Part shown: positions 45,688 to 59,339 of the stretch, in pieces | Position numbering within the stretch: position 1 is the stretch's first letter | Layout: every line of letters begins with the position of its first letter | Assembly (NCBI GenBank): GCA_016802295.1 | Contig: JAESIW010000207.1 | Span: forward strand, 885,978 to 949,977 | Length of the DNA stretch: 64,000 bases | Reading direction: 5' to 3' | DNA from: Brachionus rotundiformis | Taxonomy: Eukaryota; Rotifera; Eurotatoria; Ploima; Brachionidae | Notes under the pieces: generated by a model | Database searches by the model: none | Told to the model about the DNA's origin: nothing | The model's input: the letters and a program-made list of their open reading frames with translations, nothing else | Translations under genes and position numbers: made by a program

Positions 45688-46932
45688 TTTTTTTCTTGTG
45701 GTGTGTGATTGAGATGATTAATTGGGAAAATAAAAAACTCTTTGACCAAATGGTTTATTCAAAATTAGAAAAAAAAGTGCTCATTTTGTTATCAAAATAG
45801 CGAAAATTGATCAAAATTTGCGATGCTAAATTATGGCCCTTTAGAATGCAAAAAATTTGAAGTATTTTTCTCCTACTTTCAATCAATCAATAATAATTGT
45901 CTTATTCCAACTGAGAAAAATATTCTTTACTAAAACTCAAGATTGGAAAAATATATTGGGTGAAATTTTTAATTAAATTTGAGATTAAATTATAATAAAA
46001 TTTTTTTGATATTATAATTTTTGGTTTAATGATTTTGTTTTTAATAAAAAATAATTATTATTAAATAAGGATTCAACTAATTAAAATCTTTTTGTATTTT
46101 TATACTGATCTTAATTATTAAAAAAGTTTGCTCGCCAGATGTTTAAAATTATTTTAATACAATATTAGCTAGCAAAAAATGACATTAATAAGTTATGCTT
46201 TTGTTACCAGTGTTTGACTTCTTTCTTTCTGGCTGCTTCATTCAGAAGTATCATTATGGTAATCATTAAAATTTAAGCTTCGTTCTTTCGTTATTTACCT
46301 CTTGTTGTGTATATGGTAATAACTTTTGATTAGCATTCGAATCTTATGCTTTTGCCTTTGCTTCAGCCAATGCCATTTCCATTTTGGGAAATTTCTTTCG
46401 TGTTTGACCAGCATGTTACTGCTAGTCGTCCTACCTAATGAAGAATTTAAGTCCACTGAAGTCTTTAATTCCTAAAATTAGCCAACTTTTTGACAGTATC
46501 TTAGGCCATTGGATACCAAGAATCCTTCTCAGGCAAGACAACCGCGAAACAAGTACCACCAGACTTAAGGTTCTTGTACAAGTGCGTATAGTTACCTACC
46601 AGATCATCCAAGTATACAAAAGTTACATAAAAATCAAGAATTCAGAAAGATGTTCAAAGAATTAGTGGTAACAACCCAAACTTAAAGCCTACAAGCAATT
46701 ATTCGGAACCTGGAATGTCCGAACCATGTCTGAAACGTCTAGTTGCTTTTATTAATGATAAAAGAATATTTTTCCATAGTCTATTTCAAATTATATTATT
46801 AAATTACAAAATCTTTTTAGAATTTAGATTGTTTTTATTCGGTGACCAAAAGCTCTACTTTACAATTAATTTTAATTATTCCAACTGGTCGTAAATAAGT
46901 TATATTTTTTATTAGACAATAAAAGCTTAAAT
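45688..46932. other. Intergenic with a LINE endonuclease fragment
   Basis: At about 46686-46747 (+) one frame reads AYKQLFGTWNVRTMSET, the start of the APE endonuclease of many LINEs, then a stop. The rest of the stretch is AT-rich and featureless. Confidence 0.5.
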
Positions 46933-47790
46933 TTACAAATAATTATTTAAATTTTTGAAAATAAAAAAAAGTGTAAAAAAAAACATCAAAAGTAAATTTA
47001 GTTTTGGACAAGTAGCTGTATTAAATGGAGTAGTTGGTGTAGTCTTTAAGGAAGTAGATGTATCAGGCTCAGCTCTGTACAGGTATCTTAGAGAAATGCT
47101 ATAAGTGGTGTTTTGTCCAATACTGGCACAATATGTCGCCACCGGGTAGTCATTCTTGTAGCAATCTACATCATTGTATGCATATATGTCCACTTGGAAA
47201 TCTCTCTTCAAGTCATCACCAGAAAAATTGAACTTTGTTTCCTTTACAACAAACTCGTCTATTTCAGATTGTCCAAGAAACTGTCTCATTACTTTATAAT
47301 AGCAAATACCAGGTGAGTTGGTAATCAAAGGTTTTTTCCATTCAAGAGAAAGCAATTGATCTTTTTTAGAAACTTGCAAATCAGTAGGAGCATCCGGATT
47401 GCCAAAACATGTAGTCCAATTTGCACCAAAAAGCAAAAACTTATCTATTATACTGACCACTTTGTAAACCAATGATACACTATACTCCGTCAAAGGACTT
47501 AGATCAAGTGAAAAATTGAATGTTTTGTTAAGACCTTCTGAAGTAATTTTATTTCGGTAATAACACTCACTGTGTTGGGTAATTGACTCTATTTCCACAT
47601 ATTCCAAGCATTCATCTGTGTAATCGGTTTCGTTCTCAATCCGAGAATAAATGCTATACGACACATTAAAGATATTGGTGCTGACAACAACACTGCTTGA
47701 ATAAAGTCCAAATGAATCTCCGTAGCATTCAGCTTGTGTACTCTGGTACAAATAAAATACTATAACTAAAGATAAAAAAATTCTATTCAT
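46933..47790 (-). CDS. Surface protein with FnIII-like domains, probably GPI-anchored
   Basis: A single exon of 285 aa. A signal peptide (IFLSLVIVFYLYQSTQA) is followed by two beta-rich regions; the second (PDAPTDLQVSKKDQLLSLEW, KVMRQ) has the strand pattern of fibronectin type III. About nine Asn-X-Ser/Thr sites and paired cysteines point to an extracellular domain. A Thr/Pro stalk and a hydrophobic C-terminus (LLLMFFFTLFFIF) suggest GPI anchoring or a single tail helix. The family is not identified. Confidence 0.65.
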   Translation of the reverse strand: MNRIFLSLVIVFYLYQSTQAECYGDSFGLYSSSVVVSTNIFNVSYSIYSRIENETDYTDECLEYVEIESITQHSECYYRNKITSEGLNKTFNFSLDLSPLTEYSVSLVYKVVSIIDKFLLFGANWTTCFGNPDAPTDLQVSKKDQLLSLEWKKPLITNSPGICYYKVMRQFLGQSEIDEFVVKETKFNFSGDDLKRDFQVDIYAYNDVDCYKNDYPVATYCASIGQNTTYSISLRYLYRAEPDTSTSLKTTPTTPFNTATCPKLNLLLMFFFTLFFIFKNLNNYL

Positions 47791-49232
47791 AACTAATTAT
47801 AAACTTTATTTTACTAAAATTGTTTTTATCTTTTAAATTTACATTGACCAAATTTATAAGCAAAAGCTTGTTGTGAAATTATGGTGACTATCTTTTTCTT
47901 ATCTTCAAATTAAATTTGAATGTAAAAAATGATATAGTATTGGTAATGGTATCAGATGACTGCAAAATAAGTATTAGTAATGTCGTAATTATTTTTTGCT
48001 ATAAATAGAAAAAAAGTATTTCAATTTATTATAAATTGGTTTGGTTATCAACTTTTTATGTTAAAATGAATAAAGATTTAAATCATAATTTTTAATGAAA
48101 TATTTAATTGTCATGTCAAAAGAATTTCAGAATATTTATTGATCTTTTTTAATCTTATTTTTAATTAAGAGATATCTTTTATAATGTTTTATTCTACAGA
48201 TCAAGGATTTTTTGAACACCCACTATTTATTATCAAACATTTGGCTTAACTTTGCCACCAAAAATACTATTTAGCTCTACAATTGCTTGGCAATTTTATC
48301 ATTTGATACATATGCCTCACTTTTAAAGTTTTATTGTTGACTAGCAAAAAAAAAACTTGACCAAAGTGTTTATCCCATATCAACTTATACAATTTTTGAT
48401 TTATGACTTAAAGAAAAACAGGCAATTGTTTTAATTTATGGTACAGATTTTTTACCACGAGTATTCCAAATGGTTAAATAACATCCAGTAATTATCTATT
48501 CGATTAGAGAATCAAAATTTTTAATTGATAGAATTATTAATAATTATTTTAAACATACCAGCCGTATCATCATCTAACAACTCATCCTTATCTAGTATAA
48601 TTTTAATCTTTAACTTTTTAATTATATTTTCATAGAATATAATGATTTGATTTTAACTTTTTTTATGTTATATTTGTTTTTTTTATTTATTGGTTCGAAA
48701 AAATTATCTTTAATTATTTATATAGAATTAACAAATTAAAAAAAAATTAATTATTTAAGTTAACTAATTAAATTTAAATTAAAAACTATCTCTAAATTTT
48801 TATTTACAAAGTCATAGTCAACGATTATGTAATCAACTGTCCACAATGGCTGATAACCAAGCCAGACACATCTTACATAATCAAAATTATCTTTTAATTA
48901 GTCACTAATGTTACATAAACCACAGTTTAAAGGAAAACTCAAAAATAAATCACTTTTGTAAAACGTCAAGCTGCAACTGTTGTGTTTACATCAAATTTTT
49001 GAATGACCCATTAACAAAAAATTGTCTATCTTAGAAAATTTTTTATTTAATTAACAAATAGATAAAAACTATCATAAAACTTTTGAAAATAATTGCTGTA
49101 CTTTTTAAAATAGTTCTAAACGTACTGTTGAATAAAATTTTATTTTCGATTTTTACCAACAATAAAATAAAAAGTGATATGGTGATGGTACTCTTTCTGA
49201 AAACAATATTTGGTAAGTTGAATGGTGCTAAA
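47791..49232. other. Intergenic
   Basis: AT-rich spacer between divergent genes; nothing recognised. Confidence 0.5.
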
Positions 49233-52200
49233 ATGAGCTTAAAAGTTGTATTAAAATGGGTTTTTGTAGTATTGTGTAGCTGTAGCGCCATTTTGGCGGA
49301 CCAGAGTTTTACCGAAACGCCTCGAAACACCACTGTGCTTCAGGGCGAAGATGTGACTTTGAAATGTACCATCAAAAATCAAAAGGGAGAAGTAATCTGG
49401 TGCAGAGATGAGTCTTTTTGTGTCTACACACGTAAGCGAAACATGACCGACCCGAGATATTCATTTGGCGGAAATGAGACTCTAGGTAACAACTATTCAC
49501 CTTGTCTTTTTTAAAACATCAGCTTTTACAAAGGGGAAAACCATTTGGTAATCAAAAACGCAAGTCTTTCAGACGATACCAAGTTCCAATGTCAAGTGCT
49601 GGCAACTGAAAAAGAGCCTGGCATCAAATCAGACTGGGCATTTTTGACTGTTCTTATCAAACCATCGTCCATAGCCATCACTCCGAACAGCAAAGATGAC
49701 GACACTACTATTCGCTTGGTGGTAAACCAGACAGCATCCATCGAATGCTTGGCCGACGATTCCAATCCTGGATGTGACATTGCTTGGTATTTAGGTAAAA
49801 AATCCATAATTTAAATTGATTAGAGTAAAATTCTATGATTATGCTTATCAGATTCCAAAGAGCTGACCAAAACTGATCCGGAAGTATTTGGCATTTACAC
49901 ATATGTCAAAAAGCAGCTTTCAAAATTGTACAAAACAACATCCAAAATAATCCTTAAGCCAAAAACAATGCAACAATGGTACTCAAAATACTTGAAATGC
50001 GAGTGCCAAAACGATTTCACCACACGAACTTTCTCATCAGTATACGATTCAAAGATAATCATATTTAACTGTAATTGTTCTAATTTATCTCAATTTATAT
50101 TTAATATAAAAAATTTATATCCCACCAAGATGCACCAAAGGTAAGTATTGTCAAAATAAGCAAAGATGATATAACAGCCGACACATTTATACAATTTGAG
50201 TGTGTCTCGGACTCAAAGCCACCGGTAACTAACTACAAGTAATTTTGATCAATTATCAAAAATATTAAATTATTTATTATCAAGCTAAAATTTATCTATT
50301 TTTAGATGGTACATAGATGACAAAGTTTATCTAACAGGTGCTGATGAAAAATATTTGTTTCTCAAAATTGAGGAGTCTATGCATAAGAAAAATTTACATT
50401 GTGATGCCAAGAATGATGTTTCCACTCAAACTGGCTCTTATCAAATACAACTAATTTGTAAGTTGAAGCAAATTTCTTTGTAAACATCTCTACATAGTAT
50501 ACAAACATGATTACGGGGTCTAATTAATTACGGTAGCTGTTTCTTCTTATCTTCTGTTTAGTTTTTAATTCTGTTGCCAAGAAACTGTATTAAAACGGAA
50601 GCATTATTCTGTTGTCTATTGGGTACAATTGTTTGACATATTTTCCCATAATGATTCAATTACAGCTTTATGGTAAATTGAATTATCACTGAGCAAATCT
50701 TGATTAAACTTTAAGCTTTTTATTTATCCTAATTATTGTTAACTTCACTGTTTTACCATTAATAAGATAACACAAATTAAAATTTTGTATTATAAAATTT
50801 ACTCTACATATTTTTAGAATAAAAATTTAGTTCATCAATGTACAATTTTGTATTAAATTTTATTTATGTATTTAAGAACCTGCTTGTGATAAAATTAATT
50901 AAAAAATAACTAATTTAATTGCTAATAAAAAAATTGACTTCTTTGGCAAAGAAGTTTTTACAAAAACTTTCAATTTAGCGTTAAAAATTGGCATGCAGAC
51001 AAGTTTAGCTTCTATTCAGGCCAGTTTTAAATGGTATATTTTTACCAATCAATTATCATCTATACATGCATTATTCACATATTTTGGGACAAGTCCCTGA
51101 GTACAGAATTTTTTTTCCGGTCGGAGTTTATTGATTTAAATATCTTCTAGATCAAATATTTTGGTCATTCAGTTATTTTTGGCTTGTCTATATAATAAAG
51201 CACTTTTTCCAAATTTTTTTTAATTCAAAAATTTAATCCTAATAATATCACCTATCAAGAAAAATATATACTACCAATTCTTTGAGTACGATATTTGATT
51301 AATATCAAATAAATATGATAAAAAATGAACAAAAAGGAATTTTGATTTTTTAAATAGCTTAAGACCTAAAAACTTTAATCTACCGTTAAAAATACAAAAT
51401 TTGATTATCTTATCATGTCACTGAAATTTAAACCTTTGATTTATTTAAAGACGGTCCAAGGATAAGACAAGAACTACCATCGCACAAGATAGTAAATGTA
51501 GGAGATTACCTAAGTTTGACATGTGACGTGGACTCCAATCCAGAGAGCTCGGTTATCTGGACATTCAACGAAACAGTTATATTTTATTATCCGAAATTGA
51601 TAATAAGCTCATTTAAAAAAGAGAACTATGGTATCTATAAATGCATTGCCTCGCTAAGAGACTACCCAAGAGTCTACAGTAAGAGTATTATCTTGCCACC
51701 CGGGCCTCCCGTAATTGAATCAGATCCAGTTCAGTACGCCTACTATGGTCACCCAGGCTCTATTCAATGCACATTCGAAAAAGAGCCTAAACCGGAAGTA
51801 ATTTCTAAAATTTTTGAATTTAAATATACGATAATAGATAAAATTATCTAATCTAATTATCTAATCTAGCAAATTGACTGGTTTAAAGGAAATCACCGAA
51901 TTGATTTTGACAAAGAGAAAAAGTATCAATTAAAGAGTGAGATACTTGAACGTAAAGGCACCAGAAGTGTCTTGTTTTTCACAGACATAACCGATTCAGA
52001 GTTTGGTAACTATTCGTGCCGAGGTCTTAATCACTTCGGCTCGACTAGCTTCAATATAAAACTGGTGCCAAAAGGTAAATTAAACCAATCTATGGTAGGA
52101 AAGCTTCTAAAGAGTTTTTTTAAAAAGAAAAGGAAGTCAGCAATATGCTATCTGTTTTTGTTGTATTCATGTTTTTGTTTATATCAGGAATAATACTCGG

Positions 52201-54255
52201 CTTTTTTTCCTATGTCAAATTCACTAGCTCTCAAAGCCTAAAAAAAAGTAATTATCTTATCATAGACAATTTAGAAGAACTTTTTCAGAATTTGTTAACT
52301 AGCCAAGAGAAAAAGGTCGAGCATTAGAGACGAATATTTTAAGTCTAAACCAAGTATAATGCTCAATGGCAGGCATTTAAGCCGTCCCAGTCTGTATTCC
52401 AGAAAGCCAAGCCGGAATTTAATGAAGCGATTTTCCAATCAGGTTCCATTTTTTTATCATATTTTGATTATTTATTGCAATAAAATTTAATAAGAAAGTT
52501 TTAATTATCCTAAATTAAATTAAGTTTTAAATTTGGTATAAAAATTGGAATTTTGGATTTATTGGCCAACCATGCTGAAATTATCAACAATGTGCCATTT
52601 TTCATAAATGACAATTCAATTGACAAAAATAATATCTTTTTCTTTAAATTAATAATTCAATGCATGTTGGATGAGAAAAAAATAATTATTTTTTAATAAA
52701 AAAATTATGTTAGGAGAAACAAAATTCTAAGAGAGCATTAATTTAAGCAGTGATACGTGATTAAACTTGAAGGGTTTAGATATTTAAGAATCTATAAATA
52801 AAATTGGTATTATGAAGAGGAAAATATTCCCATGGTACTTAAGTGCATTAGAAGTTGACTAGGACAATCAAACACAATCTCAACTTATTAAGATATTAAC
52901 TTAATTTAAAATAATTTTGGTAAAATCCAATTTTTTTAAATACAAAAATTAAATTTAAACAGAACGCAGCATCTGTTCACATCCTTAATTAGTTATTTGA
53001 TTTGGGGAATTTTTTTTGAGTATCTCTAAGCATTATCTTTAGTTAAATATTTTAGTTAATTTTTTCACTTAAGGTAAAAATATATAAATAAATTATTACG
53101 TATGTTAATAGCACAAAACCTGATATATACAACAAATATAAACTTTCTTTTTGCTTATATGAATTAAACAATCTATTGAGGTAATATTATTTTCTAAGAG
53201 CGAAATTCTGGTTAAAGGACTTTTTTGCCAAAGCTAGAAGGATCCAATTTGTTTAGTCAAGCCACATAACAATTATTTTTATCTCCTAGTAAAACAACCT
53301 AACTAAATATTTTTTATCTTTTGTAAAACAAGTTTTAATAGTCACAACTTTCACACTTGATACGAGCAAATTTTAATTAAAATTTTAAGAGTCTCTTGAT
53401 ATTAAAAAATTTTAATCAGATTTACCGTTTGTGGTAATACCAAGGTATTTGTAAACATTATTAAATAATTTAAATAAACTAATCTACAAGCATACTAATT
53501 TATATTTTGTTCAGTTTTATTGAGGCCTTTAAAAAGTCCCCTTCTAATTAGAATCTCTAGCATTTAGCTTTAACATTTAAATATTAAGATAATATTTGGC
53601 AATTATTTAACCAAATTTATTTATTTACCAAATATTTAGCTCATTTTTATCTAGTCAATCACTAAATATCAACCATTTTCTTATATTCGTTGACAGATTG
53701 TGAGTCGAGTAAATATTATTATTATTAACACCAATGTTTATGTGATAGTTGTGAGTAAGGCAATTTGGGCTGGAGTTTTTTCTCATTAATTTCTAATCAG
53801 CTCTCTTTTATTAATTCAAAAAAAAAATTCCAATTAACCGGTCCATTGAGCAGCGGAAAAAATTGGAAATTAATTTTCTAATTTGATTTAATACTAAATT
53901 TGGCAATTAATCTAGCCATATATTCAGATCATATGATTAGTTTCTCAAGTTTTAATACAGAAAATAGATATTTTTGTCAATTAGTTATTTAATTTTATTG
54001 TATATAAAATAAAAAATAAATAAACATGTTTCATTTGACTATTTTATCTATCAGAATGTGTATACCACGCGTGGTAGCCAAAGTTTTCAGCCCATAAACG
54101 AGTACGCGGACATTGGTGATGCGCGCAAAGCGTCCCAATTCGCGGACATGAACTTTTACGACCTGGAAATGACTGAGCTGGAGCCAAGTCCGAGTCTGAG
54201 TGGCAAAAAAAGCATTGTCGAAGCGTCCGAAACTTCATTCATAAGTAAAAAATAG
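49233..54255 (+). CDS. Kirre/Roughest/nephrin-type immunoglobulin adhesion receptor
   Basis: Ten exons: 49233-49485, 49523-49794, 49852-50070, 50130-50238, 50306-50457, 51451-51797, 51870-52074, 52137-52247, 52303-52442 and 54055-54255. After a signal peptide (VVLKWVFVVLCSCSAILA) come five Ig domains with family phrases: RNTTVLQGEDVTLKC, SLSDDTKFQCQV, YAPKV, YGPRI, GPPVIESDPVQYAYYG and GNYSCRGLNHFGS. A membrane helix (VFVVFMFLFISGIILGFF) and a Ser/Arg/Tyr-rich tail of about 115 aa follow. It should mediate cell-cell recognition. Exons 2-10 keep frame; exon 1 to 2 is one base out across a 37-nt gap. The start at 49233 is chosen by the signal peptide. Confidence 0.82.
52443..54054 (+). other. 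Large last intron of the Kirre-like gene
   Basis: 1.6 kb between donor GTTCCA and acceptor ATCAG; no other gene seen inside. Confidence 0.55.
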
Positions 54256-55490
54256 ACCAGAAGTGGTCCAATTCAATTAAGGCTCTATTATCTTGTAAAT
54301 ATTTGATCGGATGCCTAAAATATGAGACAATATTTAAACAAGATCAACTAAATCACAGAGCTTAATGATCTTAGCTAAAGATTTACATTTAAATATCTTA
54401 GTTGATTAGGCATAGATAAATTAGCTAAGTACGTAAGTTGATGTTGGTACTTTAAAGGTTAGCATGGGTCGTACATCAAAACTAGATTTATCTCTAATTA
54501 AATCTCGACTCGAGTCGAGATTTTAAAAGCTATTCGAATATCCAAAACTAGGCCAGCCTAGAATAAATAATCTCAAAGTTTATTAAAATTTAAGAGCCTC
54601 ATTTGCACACAAGCTCTTTGCCGTGCTAAATATGCCAAATTGTTCCCATTAAATTTGGCTTTAGTTTTAATAATAATGATATTTTTTGTTTAACCTAAAA
54701 ATAAAAAATAAATTAAACTCATTGATTTAGAAGGTGACAAGTGTCACAGATGCTTTTAATTGTTGTTTTAGAGTTTAATATAAAAAATTAATACCACAAG
54801 CAGAATTTTAATTTATTAAAAAAGCTGGCTATTCAGGTGCAGCACAATCAATCATTTTCATTATGAAAATGGACACTTTTTTTAGAGCCTTAATTGAGTT
54901 AGATGAGAATTTTTCTTCAATTTAAAGTACAAAAATATATGATCTATTTTCGCCTAGATCCGCCGCTAGACGCTGAATACAACTATCTAAATTCAGTCCA
55001 TTATCAGACCGATGTTTGAGCAATCGAAGCTTTAATATTGATTGTTTGTTTTGATCTTGGTTGCCTTAGGGAAATAGATTTTTTTCTCGTTTTAATTTGG
55101 CACATGATTAATGTGCCTTTGGAAAAGAAAGAAAAAAAAAACTTTCATTATTTATTTATATTTTATTATCTTTAATTAGCATGCAAAATAGTTACAAGGA
55201 TCAGTAAATAAAATATGAATTTAAATTAAATTTTTTATTCCATTTGGCATTTAGTTGAGCCTTGAGCTTCCGTATAAACAAAATATCTAATTATTCTTTA
55301 TATTGAATTAATGAGACATGTTTATGGAGAAAAAAAGCATAGGGAAAGAGATTGATTTTCTATTTGAAAAGAGATAAACTTCTAATTAATGCATATTGTT
55401 CGCTTGGCCAAATTAGTAAAAATAAAAGGCTTAATTTTGCTTTAGACTTTTTGCAGTTCCACTAGATGAAAGTTGTCCTGATAGTCTAAG
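54256..55490. other. Intergenic
   Basis: AT-rich; nothing recognised apart from a short palindrome, CTCGACTCGAGTCGAG, near 54507. Confidence 0.5.
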
Positions 55491-56425
55491 ATGATAAACG
55501 ATGGTAAGTACTCAAAGAATGGTTTCATAGGAGGCAGCGCGAGCTCGTCCGGCGCCACCACCTCCTCGATCCTCAACCAGTATCCGATCAAGTCCATCAT
55601 AAGCTACAGCAACGAGATGAACAACAGTATTAATCGAACCAAAGTAAACACCACCAACTCGGCCGCTTCCACTAATGTCAAATTTAGCGGACTGATATTC
55701 AAAGAAAAGATAGACGACAGAGAAAAGTATTTGACGGCCAAGTATCCCAACCATCAGATGGCACTTATCAAGAAGCGTCTTAAGGTCGAGTTCTGGATAG
55801 ACGAACAGCTCAAGTACCTGTTCGACATATCTGTACAATTAAATTGCCAATTTAGTTACATTAATTATAGTTTTTATTCTTACCAAGGACGATGAGACCA
55901 AAGAAGACTATGACATATGTGCCGATGACTTGGTCGACTCTTTGCTTGATATGGACACCGACAAGGAACGAGAGTACCACATTATGGTATTTTATTTTCT
56001 ACCATTACTTAAAACTTTGTTTAAATTAAAGTTCTGGGCAAGTTTCTTGAGAATAAATTGATTAATTAGTTAATAATTAAATAGATTAGATATGAGAATA
56101 AAAAAATGATTTATTTTAAATTTTTGATATCGTTTGAATAGATTCTATTTTTAAAATAATTAACATTAAGTACAAAAGATAATTTATAGATTAGCTTATT
56201 TACCAAAAAAATTAGTTTACTTAAATATCATTATGTAAAATTGAAAAAATTTATCTCGGGGGTTGATTAATAATTGTTTTTTTTAGAAACAATTAACCAA
56301 AGTCAAAAAGAGCAATGAAGAAGTTAAGGTAAAAATTAAATTTAAAAAAAATTAATTAATCTTTAATTTATTAATTTGTCTAGAAATTTGTCAATGAACT
56401 GCTGGTCAAGCTCAGAATGCTTTAA
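55491..56425 (+). CDS. PPP1R14: Protein phosphatase 1 inhibitor, CPI-17/PHI-1 family
   Basis: Exons 55491-55832, 55888-55986, 56287-56328 and 56384-56425, all phase 0, give 174 aa. A disordered Ser/Asn-rich N-terminus precedes the PHIN domain: EKYLTAKYPN aligns with the phospho-inhibitory site of CPI-17 (pThr38-Val-Lys-Tyr), so Thr82 is the expected switch residue. KKRLKVEFWIDEQLKYLF and ICADDLVDSLLDMDTDKE, then FVNELLVKLRML, follow the family helices. When phosphorylated it should block PP1/myosin phosphatase. A GTAAGT right after codon 5 could be an alternative donor. Confidence 0.88.
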
Positions 56426-56857
56426 CTAAATCCATAAAATTTTATTGTATTAAATATGTTCTTTAATGAATAAGACTTTTTTTAACTAAATTTGTTTCAT
56501 GAAAATTATTGTTTTTGTTTTACATATTTTTAGATAGCTTATTTATCTTAATCAAATAAAAGTTTTTAAAAACAATTTTCTTTTTGCAAATTGAATAAAT
56601 CATGCCATGTTTAAAACAAACATTATCTCAAGTTAAAAAAAAAGCATGTGCTTTTTATAATAATCATATTAAAAATATTAATAGATAATTCGATCATTTG
56701 ACTTGAGACATAATTACGTAAAAATAGCTTCAAAAAATGTATCTAATAATAAAATTTATCTTTGTACTTGTGATCGGCCCGTTTTATCTCAAGTCTACTC
56801 TGTATTTAAAGAATAGGCTTTAGAGTCGTAGGCTCTACAAAGTATATTTCTAACAAA

Positions 56858-57766
56858 ATGATATCCCATGAACCTTTCAATAAACTTTCCAACATCTACA
56901 TTGGCAATGATATTTTTGTCAAAAATGACTACGGAACAATGCATTTGACCAACACTGGCGAGGCCATTTTTGCCATAATTTTCTTCAATGTCACAGTAGC
57001 GGTCTATTTTATGTCCAGATTTATATTCGGCAATTGTTCAAAAATATACAAGTAATTTAAAATTTTTATGTTTAATTTTATATTAATGATAACACAATTA
57101 ATTATTTTCAGGGGCTTGAATAGAAAAGAGAAAATGTTTTGGGACTTGGCTGTGGTGAGGGGTGTATTTGGTTTTCTCGGCTCATCATGCTGTTTTTATG
57201 AGAAATTTTTTGACTTGGATTTGCAGAAAAATATATCCAAAGCTACCAGTGTTCAAAGCAGTCTTTTGATCGCGTCATGTTTGGGTTTTTTTACATTCGA
57301 AGTCCTGGCTCAAATAACTTTTGACATTATGTTCAAAACTTTGAGCAAAGCTCTCCACGCGCACCATTTCGTCTCAATAACGGGCTTCGTTCTCACCGTG
57401 TGCTATGACATTGGCCACTATTTTCCCATTTGGGTATTCACACTAGAGATGAGCACATTATTCTCGTGCATTTCTTTCTGTCTTATAAAGGCCAAAGCGG
57501 CCGACAACCTATTCTGGAAAGTTAATCAGCTTATTTTGATTTATGTCTTCCATTTGAGAACGGTTATTGAGTTTACCATTTTATATGAGATTTGGTACTA
57601 TTGGGACTTGAAAAAGTCAATGCCTTTGTTCTGGAATTTAAATCTTATTTTGGGCGTGTGCATACTGGCCTTTGTGCTAACTCCGTACTGGACCTTTAGA
57701 AAAACCGAACAATACTTCAAAAAGTCTGACTGGAACGACACCAATTGCAGCAAAAAATCTCAATAA
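56858..57766 (+). CDS. TLC-domain membrane protein
   Basis: Exons 56858-57051 and 57112-57766 (phase 2, 60-nt intron) give 282 aa with about seven hydrophobic helices. The TLC (TRAM-LAG1-CLN8) core is seen as ALHAHHFVSITGFVL, CYDIGHYFP and TLEMSTLFSCISF. The family includes ceramide synthases and TLCD proteins that influence membrane lipid composition. No homeobox or Lag1 motif is seen, so a TLCD-type (TMEM56/TMEM136-like) member is more likely than a ceramide synthase. Confidence 0.82.
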
Positions 57767-59339
57767 TAAAATTTTTTTTTATTAATTATCTTTATTTATT
57801 ATTCTTTAGAACGTGACTTGAAATGTTTGATTAAATTTAATTAATTTTTTTGTTAATTAAGGAAGTTTTTTGTTAAATAAAAGGAAGTATTCATATATAT
57901 AAATATATAAAAAGATATTTCAAACAAGATTTTATAATCAATCATTCATTTTCATTTATCATCTAGTTTTGAAAAATAAATAATTTCTTTCCAGTTACGT
58001 AATTTATATAAAGATTATATACAAAATCAATTAGTTCTTGGATAAATTAGATAATACTAATCATTTGTAGCCGATATATTAAAATTAATTTCTTTTCCAA
58101 GTTGGAGATTGGGGGAAAAGTGAACAAATATACCAACTATAGGTGTTCATGTTATTAAATTAGTAGAATTGAATCTACGCAAAGGCTACTTTAATTACAT
58201 TTTTGTGATTTCTTTTTAAAATTAATTTAAATATAATCCTATGATCGTAATCCGTAAGAATTTTATAAACCATCCAAGTTGCTTGAGCTCGAATCTGGGG
58301 ATTCAATTAAAAGCTTTATACGGACTTGTTTATAGAATGCTTTTTATTGTTATTAATCTATATGGTTTTCTAATCAATAGTTTTGGGGAATTTTTAATAT
58401 AAAATTTTTTCGGGCTTTTTATAACCAAAAAATATATTTATGAATATATAAAGTTAGACATATACACTTTTAAAAATCAATTTTTCTTTTTCAATAATTT
58501 TTTTAATCAACAAAAAATAATTGTAATTGTTTATTATATTAGAGTTTTTTATTTTTCTGCTTTTATTATTTGATCAAATTTGTGCACCAAAGAGACAACA
58601 AAAAAATTTTCAAATATTTTTTTCTAATTAGGAAGAAATTTTAAGATGGTGAAAACATCAATTTTGGGGTTTTAAACCAAAATTTCGCTTTCCATGGTTT
58701 AGAAAATAAAATTTTTATCTTATTCTAGTTTTTATCAGCTATCTCTTTGGTTTTAATCATCTAAAATTAAAGCGTGTCTTTTGGCTGTCAAGATCCTGCC
58801 AGGTTATGTGACGTAATTTGGCAGATATTAAGGTTGTTGGTAAAAAATTTCAATCAATTAAAAATAAACATGTTTAATTAGTATTTATACACAGTTTAAA
58901 ATTTAAATTAATTTTTTCAATTAGCTAATAAGCCCAGTCTTCTAATGAAACTTGGTTTTTGATCTACAAAAAAATGCATAATTTCCAATCCGCTACGGAA
59001 TAAGCTTAATGAGGAGCATGAAACTAGTGACAGACAACTCACAAGCTAACAATACTTAGTTTAATTAATAAACTCACAGAATCTATCAGACATCGATAAA
59101 CAAACAATTTTGTTTCGATAGAGCTCTGGGAGATAGAAAAACCAATTAATTCTTTGTTTAGATTTAAGCCAAACAAAACCAACATTCCTACATACTCATT
59201 TGCATATTTGTGTCAAAAAAATAAAATATTTATTTATCTATTGAGCTGTTGTATCTATCTCTGAAAAAGACTAGCTGACTAGAGCAGATAAAGTTTATTA
59301 AAAAATAAAAGCTAATTTAGTCAATATATTTTTTTCAAA
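57767..59339. other. Intergenic between convergent genes
   Basis: 1.6 kb AT-rich; nothing recognised. Confidence 0.5.

Noticed and set aside
46438..46665. Plus-strand ORF of 75 codons
   Set aside because: No domain or signal; next to a LINE fragment and probably decayed retroelement sequence.
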